Numbered from the stretch's first letter, positions 43,930 through 53,578 are shown. The stretch: 64,000 nucleotides of DNA from Pseudalkalibacillus decolorationis (GCF_024609785.1 NZ_JANHJQ010000001.1:310001-374000), one strand, 5' to 3'. The notes: generated by a model from the letters alone, not told the origin. A program made the numbers and translations.

Positions 43930-43953
43930 GGTGTGCTTTACGCACACCTTTGT
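43924..43953 (-). terminator. Terminator of speD
   Basis: Minus-strand stem AAAGGTGTGC / GCACACCTTT with a 5-base loop followed by TTATACG. Confidence 0.88.
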
Positions 43954-44015
43954 GTCCTATTTTCATACGTTAAGGAAAGCAAGATTACTTCCCAAGTAGC
44001 AAGGTCATATTCGTT

Positions 44016-44396
44016 TTATAGTGCAGTTACTTTTTTTTGTCCGATTTTCACTGGACCCATTCCACGTGGCACCTCTAAATTCTCTTTGGAAGTTGCACCC
44101 AATGCCTCTGCAATATAATCTGCAGCAACACTCGGATCTAGATCTCCACATGTATAAACATCAATACTAGCATAACCATGCTCTGGAAAACTGTGTATCG
44201 TAAGATGTGATTCCGAAATGATCACCACACCGCTTACACCGTGGGGCGCAAATTTATGAAAAGCTACCTCACGAACTTCTGCACCTGATTTAAGTGCAGC
44301 TTCAACGAAGAGTTGTTCGATATAAGATATATTATTCAGCTTTTCTGAGTCACATCCCCAAAGCTCTGCAATTACGTGACGTCCCATTGTATCCAT
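44016..44396 (-). CDS. speD: S-adenosylmethionine decarboxylase proenzyme
   Basis: 126 residues. Makes decarboxylated S-adenosylmethionine, the aminopropyl donor for spermidine. The proenzyme cuts itself between E62 and S63 ([15 protein letters not shown]) and S63 becomes the pyruvoyl cofactor; H68 and C83 ([10 protein letters not shown]) complete the active site. ATG 44396 is chosen over the ATG two codons upstream because AAAGGGGGA is spaced for it and MDTMGRHVI matches B. subtilis. The leader is about 145 nt and contains a TTTCCCCC that can pair with the ribosome site. Confidence 0.96.
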   Translation of the reverse strand: MDTMGRHVIAELWGCDSEKLNNISYIEQLFVEAALKSGAEVREVAFHKFAPHGVSGVVIISESHLTIHSFPEHGYASIDVYTCGDLDPSVAADYIAEALGATSKENLEVPRGMGPVKIGQKKVTAL

Positions 44397-44545
44397 ATGC
44401 ATAGTCCCCCTTTGTTTAAAGATCATGCCTTCAAAAGCATGCGGAAATGAACATCCACCACGGGGGAAAGTTAGTCCAAAGAGGTCCTAACCCTTTAAGT
44501 AGCATTCAGTCCCTATATTGCTTATAACTGAAGTTCACGAAGAAT

Positions 44546-44574
44546 AGTATACTTCTTTTACATTGTTTTTGCAA
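44546..44574 (-). promoter_or_regulatory. Sigma-A promoter of speD
   Basis: TTGCAA (44574-44569), 17-base spacer, TATACT (44551-44546) on the minus strand. The start would be near 44539, giving a ~145-nt leader. Confidence 0.7.
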
Positions 44575-44670
44575 GATGAAACGAGATATTTTTTGACCAT
44601 TTAAGAATAATGATTTAAGCAGATTCCACTACGTTAGCAAACATTAATTACAAAAATATAGTCCAAATAA

Positions 44671-44716
44671 AGAAAAAGGGACTATCACATAAGGCTTTTA
44701 AAAACCTTGGACAGCC
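44671..44716 (-). terminator. Terminator of gapB
   Basis: Minus-strand hairpin GG-CTGTC..AAGG / CCTT..GATAG-T-CC with one bulge, followed by CTTTTTCTTTA, 20 bases after the gapB stop. Confidence 0.65.
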
Positions 44717-44737
44717 ACTTCTTTTCAATTCGTAATT

Positions 44738-45787
44738 TTATGCAGTACCTAAAACCTTTTGTTCCGGAATAACCTTAACTTCATTCAACTTATCAGCTAC
44801 CATTTCTGCTAGGTCTACTACGCGGCAAGAATACCCCCACTCATTATCATACCATGCGAGTACTTTCACTTTTCGATCCTCAACAACCATAGTTGATAAA
44901 CCGTCCACGATTGAAGAATTTTCGTCTCCATTAAAGTCAATTGATACAAGTGGTGCAGTACTAAAACCAAGAACACCGTACATGGAGCCTCGAGAAGCCG
45001 CTTTAAACGCATCATTTATTTGTTCAACCGTAACGTCTTTTTCGACATCGACAACTAAGTCGACTAGAGAAACGTTTGGAGTTGGTACACGTAAAGCCAT
45101 GCCATGTAGCTTCCCTTCCATCTGTGGAAGGACCTTTGCAATTGCTTTTGCTGCTCCAGTGGAAGTAGGGATGATGGATTGACCACAAGCTCTAGCACGA
45201 CGAAGGTCTTTATGTGGGTTATCAATGTTTTTTTGATCGTTTGTATAAGCATGAACCGTAGTCATCACGCCATTCGCAATTCCAAATTGTTCATCCAATA
45301 CTTTTACGACTGGAGCAAGACAATTCGTTGTACAAGATGCGTTGGAAATGACATCGTGTTCTGCCGAGTTGTAAGCGTCATCATTTACTCCCATTACGAT
45401 TGTGATATCTTCTTCTTTACCAGGTGCAGTAATAATAACCTTTTTTGCACCAGCATCTATATGATAACCAGCTGTTTCCTTGGATGTAAATTTACCTGTC
45501 GCTTCGATAACGATATCAACGCCCATTTCTTTCCAAGGAAGCTGTTTTGGATCACGACTGCTAACCAGTTTAACTTCTTTACCGTCTATGATTAAAGCAT
45601 TTTCACGTGCTTCAACGTCTAGATCATACGTTCCATGGATACTATCGTACTTTACTAAATGTGCAAGTGTTTCTGAAGGATAGCTTGCATTTATCGCAAC
45701 AACATCTAAATGTTGATCTTTCATCGCTTTACGAAAAACCATTCTTCCAATACGTCCAAACCCATTTATGGCTACTTTTGCTTTCAT
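44738..45787 (-). CDS. gapB: Gluconeogenic glyceraldehyde-3-phosphate dehydrogenase
   Basis: 349 residues. The NAD(P) fold [14 protein letters not shown] (7-20), catalytic C152 in [11 protein letters not shown] and the HAYTNDQ segment with the active-site histidine region are intact. Identity as GapB rather than the glycolytic GapA comes from its sequence near the nucleotide site ([19 protein letters not shown]) and its position between coaE and speD. GapB runs mainly in the gluconeogenic direction with NADP. Two CcpN-like boxes lie in its promoter, fitting glucose repression. Confidence 0.95.
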   Translation of the reverse strand: MKAKVAINGFGRIGRMVFRKAMKDQHLDVVAINASYPSETLAHLVKYDSIHGTYDLDVEARENALIIDGKEVKLVSSRDPKQLPWKEMGVDIVIEATGKFTSKETAGYHIDAGAKKVIITAPGKEEDITIVMGVNDDAYNSAEHDVISNASCTTNCLAPVVKVLDEQFGIANGVMTTVHAYTNDQKNIDNPHKDLRRARACGQSIIPTSTGAAKAIAKVLPQMEGKLHGMALRVPTPNVSLVDLVVDVEKDVTVEQINDAFKAASRGSMYGVLGFSTAPLVSIDFNGDENSSIVDGLSTMVVEDRKVKVLAWYDNEWGYSCRVVDLAEMVADKLNEVKVIPEQKVLGTA

Positions 45788-45809
45788 GATGATTATCCCT
45801 CCACTATAA

Positions 45810-45852
45810 AGTGCTATACTTTATTCTCTAAATCTAAAAGTAGTATAACATA
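45810..45852 (-). promoter_or_regulatory. gapB promoter with two CcpN-like boxes
   Basis: TATGTTATACT on the minus strand (45852-45842) fits the CcpN consensus TRTGHYATAYW fully and covers the -10 TATACT; the -35 would be TTCCCA 17 bases upstream. AGTGCTATACT on the plus strand (45810-45820) fits 10 of 11 positions. CcpN represses gapB and pckA on glucose in B. subtilis. The consensus is quoted from memory. Confidence 0.6.
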
Positions 45853-45888
45853 TATTATGCAATTGGGAACCTTTTATTTTATTTAAAA

Positions 45889-45922
45889 TCTAAAAAAAGG
45901 CCGTAGCCCGACCTTTTTATAG
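45889..45922 (-). terminator. Terminator at the end of coaE
   Basis: Minus-strand AAAAAGGTCGGGCTACGGCC followed by TTTTTTTAGA; the stem uses AAAAGG / CCTTTT with a GC-rich top. It overlaps the coaE stop codon. Confidence 0.7.
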
Positions 45923-46507
45923 AACATCCCAGCTATTAAGAATATGTACAAGCTGATCGTTACTTTGTTGAACAGACTCATTATTATCAATAATTGCATC
46001 TGCCCATTCTCGTTTATCTTCCAGGGAAAGCTGTGAGCGAATCCTTGAAACTGCTTCTTCCTCGGTGGAATTATCCCTCTCCACTAACCGTTTCAATTGT
46101 GTTTCAGCACTTACATACACAAGGATAGTTCGATCTACGAAATGCGTCAATTTACTCTCAAATAGCAATGGGATATCCAATACAACGGTTTGATGATCTT
46201 CAAGGAACATATCCCTTCGATCAATCATGCTCTTTCTTACTGCAGGATGGACGATCCCATTAAGTATTTGCCTCTTTTCGGTATCGTTAAATACAATCGT
46301 ACCTAACTTCTTTCGATCTATCGATTGATCAGGTAATAACAGTTCCTGACCAAATGCCTCAATAATTTGCTTATGTGCCTCTTCGCCCGGTTGGACAACC
46401 TCCCGAGCGATTAGGTCAGCATCAACTACAGGAATATTCAACTTTTTAATCATTGAAGAAATCGTACTCTTTCCGCTTGCGATCCCTCCTGTTAAACCAA
46501 TTATCAC
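45917..46507 (-). CDS. coaE: Dephospho-CoA kinase
   Basis: 196 residues. Last step of coenzyme A synthesis: phosphorylates the 3'-hydroxyl of dephospho-CoA. P-loop GLTGGIASGKST (4-15), VVDADLIAREVV (near 27-38) and the LID-region RLVERDNSTEEEA are present. Translation starts at GTG 46507. It follows ytaF by 9 bases in a polA-mutM-ytaF-coaE cluster. Confidence 0.96.
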   Translation of the reverse strand: MIIGLTGGIASGKSTISSMIKKLNIPVVDADLIAREVVQPGEEAHKQIIEAFGQELLLPDQSIDRKKLGTIVFNDTEKRQILNGIVHPAVRKSMIDRRDMFLEDHQTVVLDIPLLFESKLTHFVDRTILVYVSAETQLKRLVERDNSTEEEAVSRIRSQLSLEDKREWADAIIDNNESVQQSNDQLVHILNSWDVL

Positions 46508-46516
46508 GATAACACC

Positions 46517-47167
46517 TCACAATTTTAATACACCTAAAATAACAAGTAATACCCCTGGCAAATAACTTATTAACCGAATGAATGAAACAGAGGAAAACAA
46601 TTGTCCAACCTTCATTCCAGCTATCAGAAATACGGAACTCATAATGGCCACAATCAAAGCTGTTTGCAAATGTGGAAATCCAAGTAACGAAGCACCAATT
46701 CCAGCTGCAAATGAATCTAGGGAAAGAGCTATTCCAAGCAATAACGCCTCTAATCCAGTAATTGTTCCTGAACGATCGATGTCTGCTGCATCAGGTGATC
46801 TTAAGATCTGAATAACAATGCCAAGAGATCGGATCTCCTTGTTCCAGATGTACTTAGATGGCGATCTGTATGGCTCTTTTTGTTTTGTTGATTCAGATTT
46901 CGATTTAAACAATGGCCACAGTACAAAAAAGCCTAGTAAGATAAGCAGAACACCACCGATTGTTTCTGCGAATTCTCCTGATATATACGTACTTAAGATC
47001 GTACCTACATTCATTGAAGCAAGCAACACCATTGCTGAACAGAAAGCAATCAAAGAAATCGAAAAATAAGTGATTTTCATCTTACGAATTCCGTAAGTGA
47101 CACCTACACCAAAGCTGTCCATACTCACAGCAATGGTCAAGGTTAGTAGAGATATCCAACTAGTCAC
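46517..47167 (-). CDS. ytaF: Sporulation membrane protein YtaF
   Basis: 216 residues with six membrane helices in two repeats, each with a conserved SMDSFGVGVTYG or SLDSFAAGIGAS motif, as in MntP-like Mn exporters. YtaF of B. subtilis is a sporulation protein of unknown mechanism; a metal transport role is an inference from the fold. Starts at GTG 47167 after GGAGGG. Confidence 0.88.
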   Translation of the reverse strand: MTSWISLLTLTIAVSMDSFGVGVTYGIRKMKITYFSISLIAFCSAMVLLASMNVGTILSTYISGEFAETIGGVLLILLGFFVLWPLFKSKSESTKQKEPYRSPSKYIWNKEIRSLGIVIQILRSPDAADIDRSGTITGLEALLLGIALSLDSFAAGIGASLLGFPHLQTALIVAIMSSVFLIAGMKVGQLFSSVSFIRLISYLPGVLLVILGVLKL

Positions 47168-47304
47168 GCCGATGAACCCTCCCTGCTTTCTTGCTAGGAT
47201 AGTATATGGGAGGTGCCCATCCGACGTACGACATTTTATTTTTCATCAAAACTTCTAAAGTCTCTTTACTTTGTATCTAGGTTAGGAGGTCACCTTTCGA
47301 ACGA

Positions 47305-48132
47305 TCAATTGGCCTGACACGTTGGGCAGAAGTGTGTACCTCTCCCTCCAACAACAATTCTTAAGATCTCATTTCCACATGTAGAGCAAGGTTCACCTTT
47401 GCGTGAGTAAACCGCAAGTTGTTGTTGAAACATCCCCATCTCTCCTTGTGAATTAACATAAGAACGAATCGTACTTCCACCGTGATTGACAGCAATTTTC
47501 AGTGTTTCCACAATTGCTTGATGCAGTTCATTTACCTGCTTCTTATTCAAGGATCGTGCTGCAGTCTCCGGATGAATTTTCGCCTTAAATAACGCTTCAT
47601 CCACATAAATATTTCCGAGACCGACAACAACCGTTTGATCTAACAAAACTGGTTTAATCTTTCGAGTCGTTCGTTGGAATAAAGCCATTAAATCGTCCGG
47701 GGTAAATTGATCCGATAACGGTTCAGGTCCAAGCTGGGAAAGAGGAAGATCCTTTTCTTCCTCTCCTAGCTTGAATACGTGCATCGTACCGAATTTCCGT
47801 ACATCCCGATACCTTAACTCTGTTCCATCGGTAAATGAGAATATAACGTGGGTATGTTTATCCACTTCATCTTCTTTATTTGAGACGAGATAGCGACCTT
47901 CCATGCGCAGATGGGAGACCAGTACAATCTCATTCATAACAATTTTAAGGAACTTTCCTCTTCTTCCAATCGACTGAATCGTTTGACCGATTACTAATAA
48001 CCGAAACTGTTCCACATCATCAGGCTGTTTAATGATCTTCGGCCATCTTACCTTAACATCATTTATTTTCTTTCCGATTATCAATGTTTCAAGTGTTCTT
48101 CTAACCGTTTCTACCTCTGGTAATTCAGGCAT
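47305..48132 (-). CDS. mutM: Formamidopyrimidine-DNA glycosylase
   Basis: 275 residues. Removes 8-oxoguanine and formamidopyrimidines from DNA and nicks the site. The catalytic N-terminus PELPEVETVRR (P2 after Met removal, E3) is intact, as is the H2TH segment LGNIYVDEALFKAKIHP and the zinc finger CSTCGNEILRIVVGGRGTHF with CPTC. It lies 19 bases after polA and is probably co-transcribed. Confidence 0.97.
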   Translation of the reverse strand: MPELPEVETVRRTLETLIIGKKINDVKVRWPKIIKQPDDVEQFRLLVIGQTIQSIGRRGKFLKIVMNEIVLVSHLRMEGRYLVSNKEDEVDKHTHVIFSFTDGTELRYRDVRKFGTMHVFKLGEEEKDLPLSQLGPEPLSDQFTPDDLMALFQRTTRKIKPVLLDQTVVVGLGNIYVDEALFKAKIHPETAARSLNKKQVNELHQAIVETLKIAVNHGGSTIRSYVNSQGEMGMFQQQLAVYSRKGEPCSTCGNEILRIVVGGRGTHFCPTCQAN

Positions 48133-48151
48133 TATTGATCACCTTCACTAT

Positions 48152-50788
48152 TTACTTGGAATCATACCAGGTGTCCCCGTAAGAATAGTCTACCTTTAAT
48201 GGGACATCTAACTGGATTGCGTGCTCCATAACATCTGGAACGATTTTCTCCAATATCTCGATCTCATCTTTAGGAACTTCAAATATTAGTTCGTCATGTA
48301 CTTGTAAGAGCATACGAGTGTTCAGCCCTTCTTTTTTTATTCGCAGAGCCATGTCAACCATCGCCTTCTTAATAACATCGGCTGCCGACCCTTGAATCGG
48401 TGTGTTCATTGCGGTCCGTTCCGCAAAGCTTCTCAAATTAAAGTTTCTACTTGTAATTTCAGGTAAGTACCTTCTGCGATTTAACATCGTTGTTACAAAA
48501 CCATCCTGTTTCGCCTGCTTAACGATATCGTCCATATATTGCTTTACCCCTGGAAAACTTTCGAAATAACGCTCGATAAATTGTTTAGCTTCTTTTCGGG
48601 TGATACCAAGGTTTTGGGATAGTCCATAATCACTGATTCCATAAACAATACCGAAATTTACAGCCTTTGCCTGACGTCGCATGTCGGAAGTCACCTCATC
48701 TTCCGAAACATGAAAGACATCCATTGCAGTTTTGGTATGAATGTCTAATTCATTGTTGAAGGCTTCAATTAATTTATCGTCCTGAGCAATGTGTGCCAAC
48801 ACCCGTAATTCGATTTGAGAATAGTCAGCTGCAAACATTACCCAGTCTTTTTCAGATGGCACAAACGCCTGTCTAATCTTTCTTCCTGCCTCTAATCGAA
48901 TCGGGATATTTTGTAAATTTGGATCGATCGAGCTGAGACGACCAGTCTGAGCGAGTGCTTGATTAAATCGAGTGTGAATCTTATTTGTTTCACGGTTTAC
49001 AACTTTCAACAACCCTTCGATATAGGTCGAATTTAATTTCCCAAGCTGTCGATAATAGAGAATCTCCTCGATTACTTCGTGCTTGTCCTTTAACTTTTCA
49101 AGTACATCAGCTGAAGTCGAGTATCCTGTTTTTGTTTTCTTTATTGCTGGGAGTTGAAGTTTCTCAAACAAGATTTCTCCAAGCTGTTTTGGAGAATTAA
49201 TATTGAACTCTGTGCCAACTAGCTCATAAATCTTCTTTTCTATTTTCTTGAGCTGATCCTCCAGTTCTGAACCCATATCCTGAAGTCGTTTTACATCGAC
49301 TTGAACGCCTTGTTGCTCCATCTCACCAAGAACCAAAGACAAAGGCATCTCTAATTTATAAAATAGATCACCCTGTTCGTTTTTCTCGATGTTATCCTGC
49401 AACTTCGGTACAATTTCTTGAAGCACATTTGCTTTGCGAACAATATGTTCACCAAGTACATCCTGACTTGGGACTTTTTGTTTTGCCCCTTTACCGTACA
49501 CTGCTTCATCACTTGAGACGCCGTTTAATCCAAGACGTGAAGCAATCGAGTGAATATCATGAGCAGATTCGGATGGATTTAAGAGATACGAGGCAATTAG
49601 AGCATCAAACGTAACTCCTTTTAAATGAATTCCTTTCCAAGCTAACGAGACGATTGACTGTTTTGCATCAGAAACATATTTGTCAACCGTTTCATCTTCT
49701 AACCAGGTAACAAACGAATCTGATTTTAAGGCGATATCAGTCGGAATAAAATACTTCCCTTTCTCGCATACAATACCGAATCCTAATATATCACCATGAT
49801 GATAGTTCTCTTCTAAACACTCGATAATAATCGCTGCATTTGCACCAAGCTCTGATTGTGAGACGTTTTCAAGTATGTCATAGGTAATCTTTTCTGTTGG
49901 CTTTTCAGCTTCTACAGAAGCCCCAGGATCAATCCTTTCTAGTAAAGAATTGAATCCCAATTCTTTAAACAACATAACCACTTTATCAGAAACGTCATTA
50001 TGGTACTCACAATTGTCTAATTGAACATCAATAGGTGAATTCACATCGATTGTCGCAAGCTTTTTACTCATTACTGCCTGCTCTTTATTGTCCTCAAGCT
50101 TTTCCTTAAGCTTCTTACCAGACACCTTATCAATCGATTCAAGTACATTCTCAACAGTACCAAACTCTTTTAAAAGTTTGATCGCAGTCTTTTCACCGAC
50201 TCCCGGAACTCCAGGTATGTTATCAGAGCTATCACCCATAAGCCCCTTCATATCAATAATTTGCTCGGGTGTTAACCCATAGCGTTCCTCAACATGTTGA
50301 AGGTCATATGTATCCACGTCTGTAATTCCTTTTCGAGTAAGGGAGACCTTCACATTTTTATCAACAAGCTGCAACAGGTCTTTATCGCCTGTGATGACTT
50401 TGACATCCCATAGGTCCGAATTTGCATGTTTCGCTAATGTTCCGATGATGTCATCTGCTTCGTATTGTTCAAGCTCATAGCGTTTAATTTTAAATGCATC
50501 TAAAAGCTCGCGAATAATCGGAAATTGTTCCGACAGTTCCGGAGGTGTCTTCTGACGACCACCTTTATACTCTTGATATGTTTTATGTCTGAATGTCGTT
50601 TTACCCGCATCGAATGCAACAAGCACATGTGTAGGGGATTCTTCCTCTAGAACCTTTAAAAGCATCATAGTGAATCCGTAAACTGCATTCGTATAGACCC
50701 CTTTATCATTATTTAAAAGAGGGAGTGCAAAAAACGCCCGATAAGCAATACTATTTCCATCGATAAGTACGACTTTATTTTCACTCAT
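48152..50788 (-). CDS. polA: DNA polymerase I
   Basis: 878 residues, near the 880 of B. subtilis. The N-terminal 5' nuclease (DGNSIAYRAFFALP, GLMGDSSDNIPGVPGVGEKT) is complete. The middle 3'-5' exonuclease-like domain lacks the usual DxE catalytic residues, as is normal in Bacillus Pol I. The polymerase domain has motif A (FAADYSQIELRVLAHIA), motif B (RRQAKAVNFGIVYGIS) and motif C (QVHDELIFEVP). It fills gaps in repair and removes Okazaki primers. First gene of the polA-mutM-ytaF-coaE cluster. Confidence 0.97.
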   Translation of the reverse strand: MSENKVVLIDGNSIAYRAFFALPLLNNDKGVYTNAVYGFTMMLLKVLEEESPTHVLVAFDAGKTTFRHKTYQEYKGGRQKTPPELSEQFPIIRELLDAFKIKRYELEQYEADDIIGTLAKHANSDLWDVKVITGDKDLLQLVDKNVKVSLTRKGITDVDTYDLQHVEERYGLTPEQIIDMKGLMGDSSDNIPGVPGVGEKTAIKLLKEFGTVENVLESIDKVSGKKLKEKLEDNKEQAVMSKKLATIDVNSPIDVQLDNCEYHNDVSDKVVMLFKELGFNSLLERIDPGASVEAEKPTEKITYDILENVSQSELGANAAIIIECLEENYHHGDILGFGIVCEKGKYFIPTDIALKSDSFVTWLEDETVDKYVSDAKQSIVSLAWKGIHLKGVTFDALIASYLLNPSESAHDIHSIASRLGLNGVSSDEAVYGKGAKQKVPSQDVLGEHIVRKANVLQEIVPKLQDNIEKNEQGDLFYKLEMPLSLVLGEMEQQGVQVDVKRLQDMGSELEDQLKKIEKKIYELVGTEFNINSPKQLGEILFEKLQLPAIKKTKTGYSTSADVLEKLKDKHEVIEEILYYRQLGKLNSTYIEGLLKVVNRETNKIHTRFNQALAQTGRLSSIDPNLQNIPIRLEAGRKIRQAFVPSEKDWVMFAADYSQIELRVLAHIAQDDKLIEAFNNELDIHTKTAMDVFHVSEDEVTSDMRRQAKAVNFGIVYGISDYGLSQNLGITRKEAKQFIERYFESFPGVKQYMDDIVKQAKQDGFVTTMLNRRRYLPEITSRNFNLRSFAERTAMNTPIQGSAADVIKKAMVDMALRIKKEGLNTRMLLQVHDELIFEVPKDEIEILEKIVPDVMEHAIQLDVPLKVDYSYGDTWYDSK

Positions 50789-50861
50789 TCGACTTCCTCC
50801 TCGTGAAACACACTAAATTTATTCTACCACGTTTGTAAGTATACGTTCAAAAACTCGTTTG

Positions 50862-50904
50862 TACAAAAAAAGAGGATTGACTCAGAGGAAACTGAGCCAA
50901 TCCC
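50862..50904 (-). terminator. Terminator of phoPR
   Basis: Minus-strand stem GGATTGGCTCAG / CTGAGTCAATCC with a 6-base loop, followed by TCTTTTTTTG. It lies about 125 bases after the phoR stop. Confidence 0.88.
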
Positions 50905-51027
50905 GGAAAAAGGGGATCATTCAAAAAAGGATTTACAACCTTACTATATCGGATCCATATAAATGCAGAATCAAATATGTGTAAATCTTTTGTAAAGTTA
51001 TAGATTCCTTTTTGACGATTCTCTAAT

Positions 51028-52746
51028 CTATCTTCGTTTAATCTTAGAAAACGAAAGAAAAAATGTCGTCCCTTCATTCGACTTACTTTTCACCTGTATC
51101 GATCCCTTATGCGCTTCTACCAGATGTTTCACGATTGCTAATCCAAGTCCGGTACCACCTGAATTTCTACTTCGTGCTTTATCAATTCGATAGAATCTCT
51201 CAAAAATACGTGGGATTTCCTCCTCTTTAATTCCAATCCCTGTGTCCTCCACTGCAATATTTACTTTCCCAGCGTCCTCTTGTCCGATTAATTTCACCGT
51301 TCCACCTGAGGATGTATAGCTTAATGCATTGTTTACAAGATTAATTAATATTTGTTGAACCCGAGAGGTATCACCCTCCATATAAAGATCACCATCGGTC
51401 GAGACAATCAAGTCAATTCCTTTTTCCTTCGCTCTAGATTCAAGCAAAGTTTGGACATCTTCCATAATTGTCTCTACATTTATCCACTGTAAGTCCAATT
51501 GAAAATTTGTTTGTTCCATCTTTGTAAAATCAAGTAAATCATTAATCAGCTTCTGTAGACGATCACTTTCCTTCCAAATGATGGTTAAGAATTTTTCACA
51601 TAGTTCCTCATTCTTCATAGCCCCATCTAATAAAGTTTCTGCAAACCCTTTTAAGGAGGTGACTGGTGTCCTTAGCTCGTGAGAAACATTCGCGACAAAA
51701 TCTCGTCGAACTTGCTCAAGCTTCTTAAGCTCAGTAATGTCATGGAAAACAAGAATAATTCCTCTTAATGTCTCACCCTGACCTAAAATCGGTACACACG
51801 TAACATCAAAATGCTTTCTCGTGATCCCTACCGATAACAGGATTTGTTTTCGAACCGTTTCTTCAGTCAGGAATGTTTCTTCCACCAGTTCAACTACATT
51901 CCTGTGCGGCATAATCTCATGGTACATTTTATCATTCAAAACATTGCCATCTACCATGAATGTTTCTTTATAAAATCGATTGATTAAATTTATGTATCCC
52001 TTGGAATCGATCAATAGGAGCCCGCTTCCCATGTTATCGATCACCGTCTTCATACGCTCTTTTTCTACTTCCCTTAACCGAGTCATTTGCTCCAAATTAC
52101 GTGCAAGAACATTTAAAGAATGATTAAGTGCACCAAGCTCCCTCAATTGGTATTCATGACTTCTTGCTTTGAAATTGCCCCTCGTAAGTTCACCTGCAAC
52201 TCGTATCGCATCATCGACTGGTCTAGCCAGTTTGTTTGTTAATCGGAAAGTCAGATAAATTAGAATTCCATAGCCAATAAAGAGTGAGAGCAAAATTGGA
52301 AACCAGCTTTTTCGAATATCACTGCTGACTATCGCATCCGATAGTGTAAGTACTAGAGAGCCACTAGATTCTCCATTTGATAAAGACAATACAAAATCAG
52401 TAAATCCTTCCCGTTCCAACTGTTGTATGCCATTCGTATCAAAATTTATCCGTTTAGGATTAATGATTTGCTCTTTTGGTAATGTCGTGGCTACAACCTC
52501 ACCATTCCCGGAAAACATAGTGAGCTCTCCCTCGATATCCTCAGCTATTCTTAATAACTCCTTCTTGGATACCTCCGTTTCGCTAACAGAGTTTGAAATA
52601 AGTTGAAGTTGAGACCTATACGCCTGAAGTTTCTGTCTCTCCATACTCCCAATTGATAAGTTCGCAATCAGTAATCCAAGCAAAATAAAGATAATGGTTG
52701 TGAAAACAATAAAGGCCGTTAGAATACGCCCGCGAAAATTCGTCAT
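51028..52746 (-). CDS. phoR: Phosphate-responsive sensor kinase PhoR
   Basis: 572 residues. Membrane segments at about 8-32 and 148-168 enclose an extracytoplasmic domain; then HAMP, a PAS domain (MGSGLLLIDSKGYINLINRF, near 240), HisKA with FVANVSHELRTP (phosphorylated H356) and the ATPase boxes NLVNNALSYT, VEDTGIGI and GGTGLGLAIVKH. It phosphorylates PhoP on phosphate starvation. The ATG follows the phoP stop codon without a gap, so the two are translationally coupled. WalK-like alternatives are made unlikely by the phoP neighbour and position next to polA. Confidence 0.93.
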   Translation of the reverse strand: MTNFRGRILTAFIVFTTIIFILLGLLIANLSIGSMERQKLQAYRSQLQLISNSVSETEVSKKELLRIAEDIEGELTMFSGNGEVVATTLPKEQIINPKRINFDTNGIQQLEREGFTDFVLSLSNGESSGSLVLTLSDAIVSSDIRKSWFPILLSLFIGYGILIYLTFRLTNKLARPVDDAIRVAGELTRGNFKARSHEYQLRELGALNHSLNVLARNLEQMTRLREVEKERMKTVIDNMGSGLLLIDSKGYINLINRFYKETFMVDGNVLNDKMYHEIMPHRNVVELVEETFLTEETVRKQILLSVGITRKHFDVTCVPILGQGETLRGIILVFHDITELKKLEQVRRDFVANVSHELRTPVTSLKGFAETLLDGAMKNEELCEKFLTIIWKESDRLQKLINDLLDFTKMEQTNFQLDLQWINVETIMEDVQTLLESRAKEKGIDLIVSTDGDLYMEGDTSRVQQILINLVNNALSYTSSGGTVKLIGQEDAGKVNIAVEDTGIGIKEEEIPRIFERFYRIDKARSRNSGGTGLGLAIVKHLVEAHKGSIQVKSKSNEGTTFFLSFSKIKRR

Positions 52747-53457
52747 TTACTGAGGGCCCTCCAATTTATACCCCAATCCTCGGATTGTTTTAATGTAGAC
52801 TGGTTTTCTAGAATTCTGCTCAATCTTCTCACGAAGATGGCTAATATGGACATCGACAATCCTAGTATCTCCTACAAAATCATAATTCCAAATCGCACTT
52901 AGCAGCTGCTCTCTGGAAAGGACACGCCCTTTATTCGTAACAAGATAGACAAGTAACTCGAATTCTTTAGGTGTTAGCTCAAGGACATGATCCTGAAAAA
53001 ATGCTTCATAATTATCCGGATAAACCTTCAGATCACCAATTATGAGTGACTTTGGTTGATGGTCATTAGGTCCGGAGGACACAGCAGAATGTTGGCTCCG
53101 TCTTAAAATCGCTTTTACACGGGCAACAACTTCCCTCGGACTAAACGGCTTTGTTAAATAATCATCCGCCCCAAGCTCGAGGCCAAGTACCTTGTCGAAT
53201 TCGTCATCCTTTGCTGTAAGCATCAGAATAGGGATCATGTATTGGCTCTGACGTAAATTTTTGCAAACGTCTAGTCCATCCATCCCTGGCAACATTAAGT
53301 CGAGAACAATTAAATCAGGTTCTTCTGCTTTCGCTATTTCTAACCCCTTTAGTCCATCCATTGCCGTAAGAACTTCAAACCCGGCTTGTTCTAAATTAAA
53401 TTGAAGCAATGTGTTAATTGACGATTCGTCCTCAATTACTAGTACTTTCTCTCTCAT
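52747..53457 (-). CDS. phoP: Phosphate regulon response regulator PhoP
   Basis: 236 residues of the OmpR family. Receiver domain with acidic pocket E9/D10-E11, phosphorylated D53 (VLDLMLPGMDG) and K in LTKPFSPRE; C-terminal winged helix with GDTRIVDVHISHLREKI. It controls phosphate-starvation genes. First gene of phoPR; the upstream gap is AT-rich with a single TTAACA half-site and no clear promoter I would defend. Confidence 0.95.
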   Translation of the reverse strand: MREKVLVIEDESSINTLLQFNLEQAGFEVLTAMDGLKGLEIAKAEEPDLIVLDLMLPGMDGLDVCKNLRQSQYMIPILMLTAKDDEFDKVLGLELGADDYLTKPFSPREVVARVKAILRRSQHSAVSSGPNDHQPKSLIIGDLKVYPDNYEAFFQDHVLELTPKEFELLVYLVTNKGRVLSREQLLSAIWNYDFVGDTRIVDVHISHLREKIEQNSRKPVYIKTIRGLGYKLEGPQ

Positions 53458-53578
53458 GTCGATTCCCTCACTCCGCTAAGGTTTGTTTCTACTTCCATTT
53501 TTATTCTCACATATAAAATCCAAAAAAAAAACAAAAAAGACGAAAACGACTTTTTTGTTAACGAATATTTACATTTCC

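Larger units (their letters stand above)
43506..44015. other. 510-bp gap nrdR-speD with repeats and a promoter
   Basis: Holds a tandem family II repeat (43521-43668), a stretch of AT-rich unique sequence, a promoter-like pair on the minus strand (TTGACA, 17 bases, TATGTA; 43776-43748 region) that could serve nrdR, another family II copy (43829-43929) and the speD terminator. No coding region with a ribosome site was found. Confidence 0.6.

Noticed and set aside
45179-45595. 138-codon frame antisense to gapB
   Set aside because: Shadow of gapB; Cys/Phe-rich product typical of antisense frames.
48152-50788. Missing proofreading residues in PolA as a defect
   Set aside because: Loss of 3'-5' exonuclease residues is normal in Bacillus DNA polymerase I.
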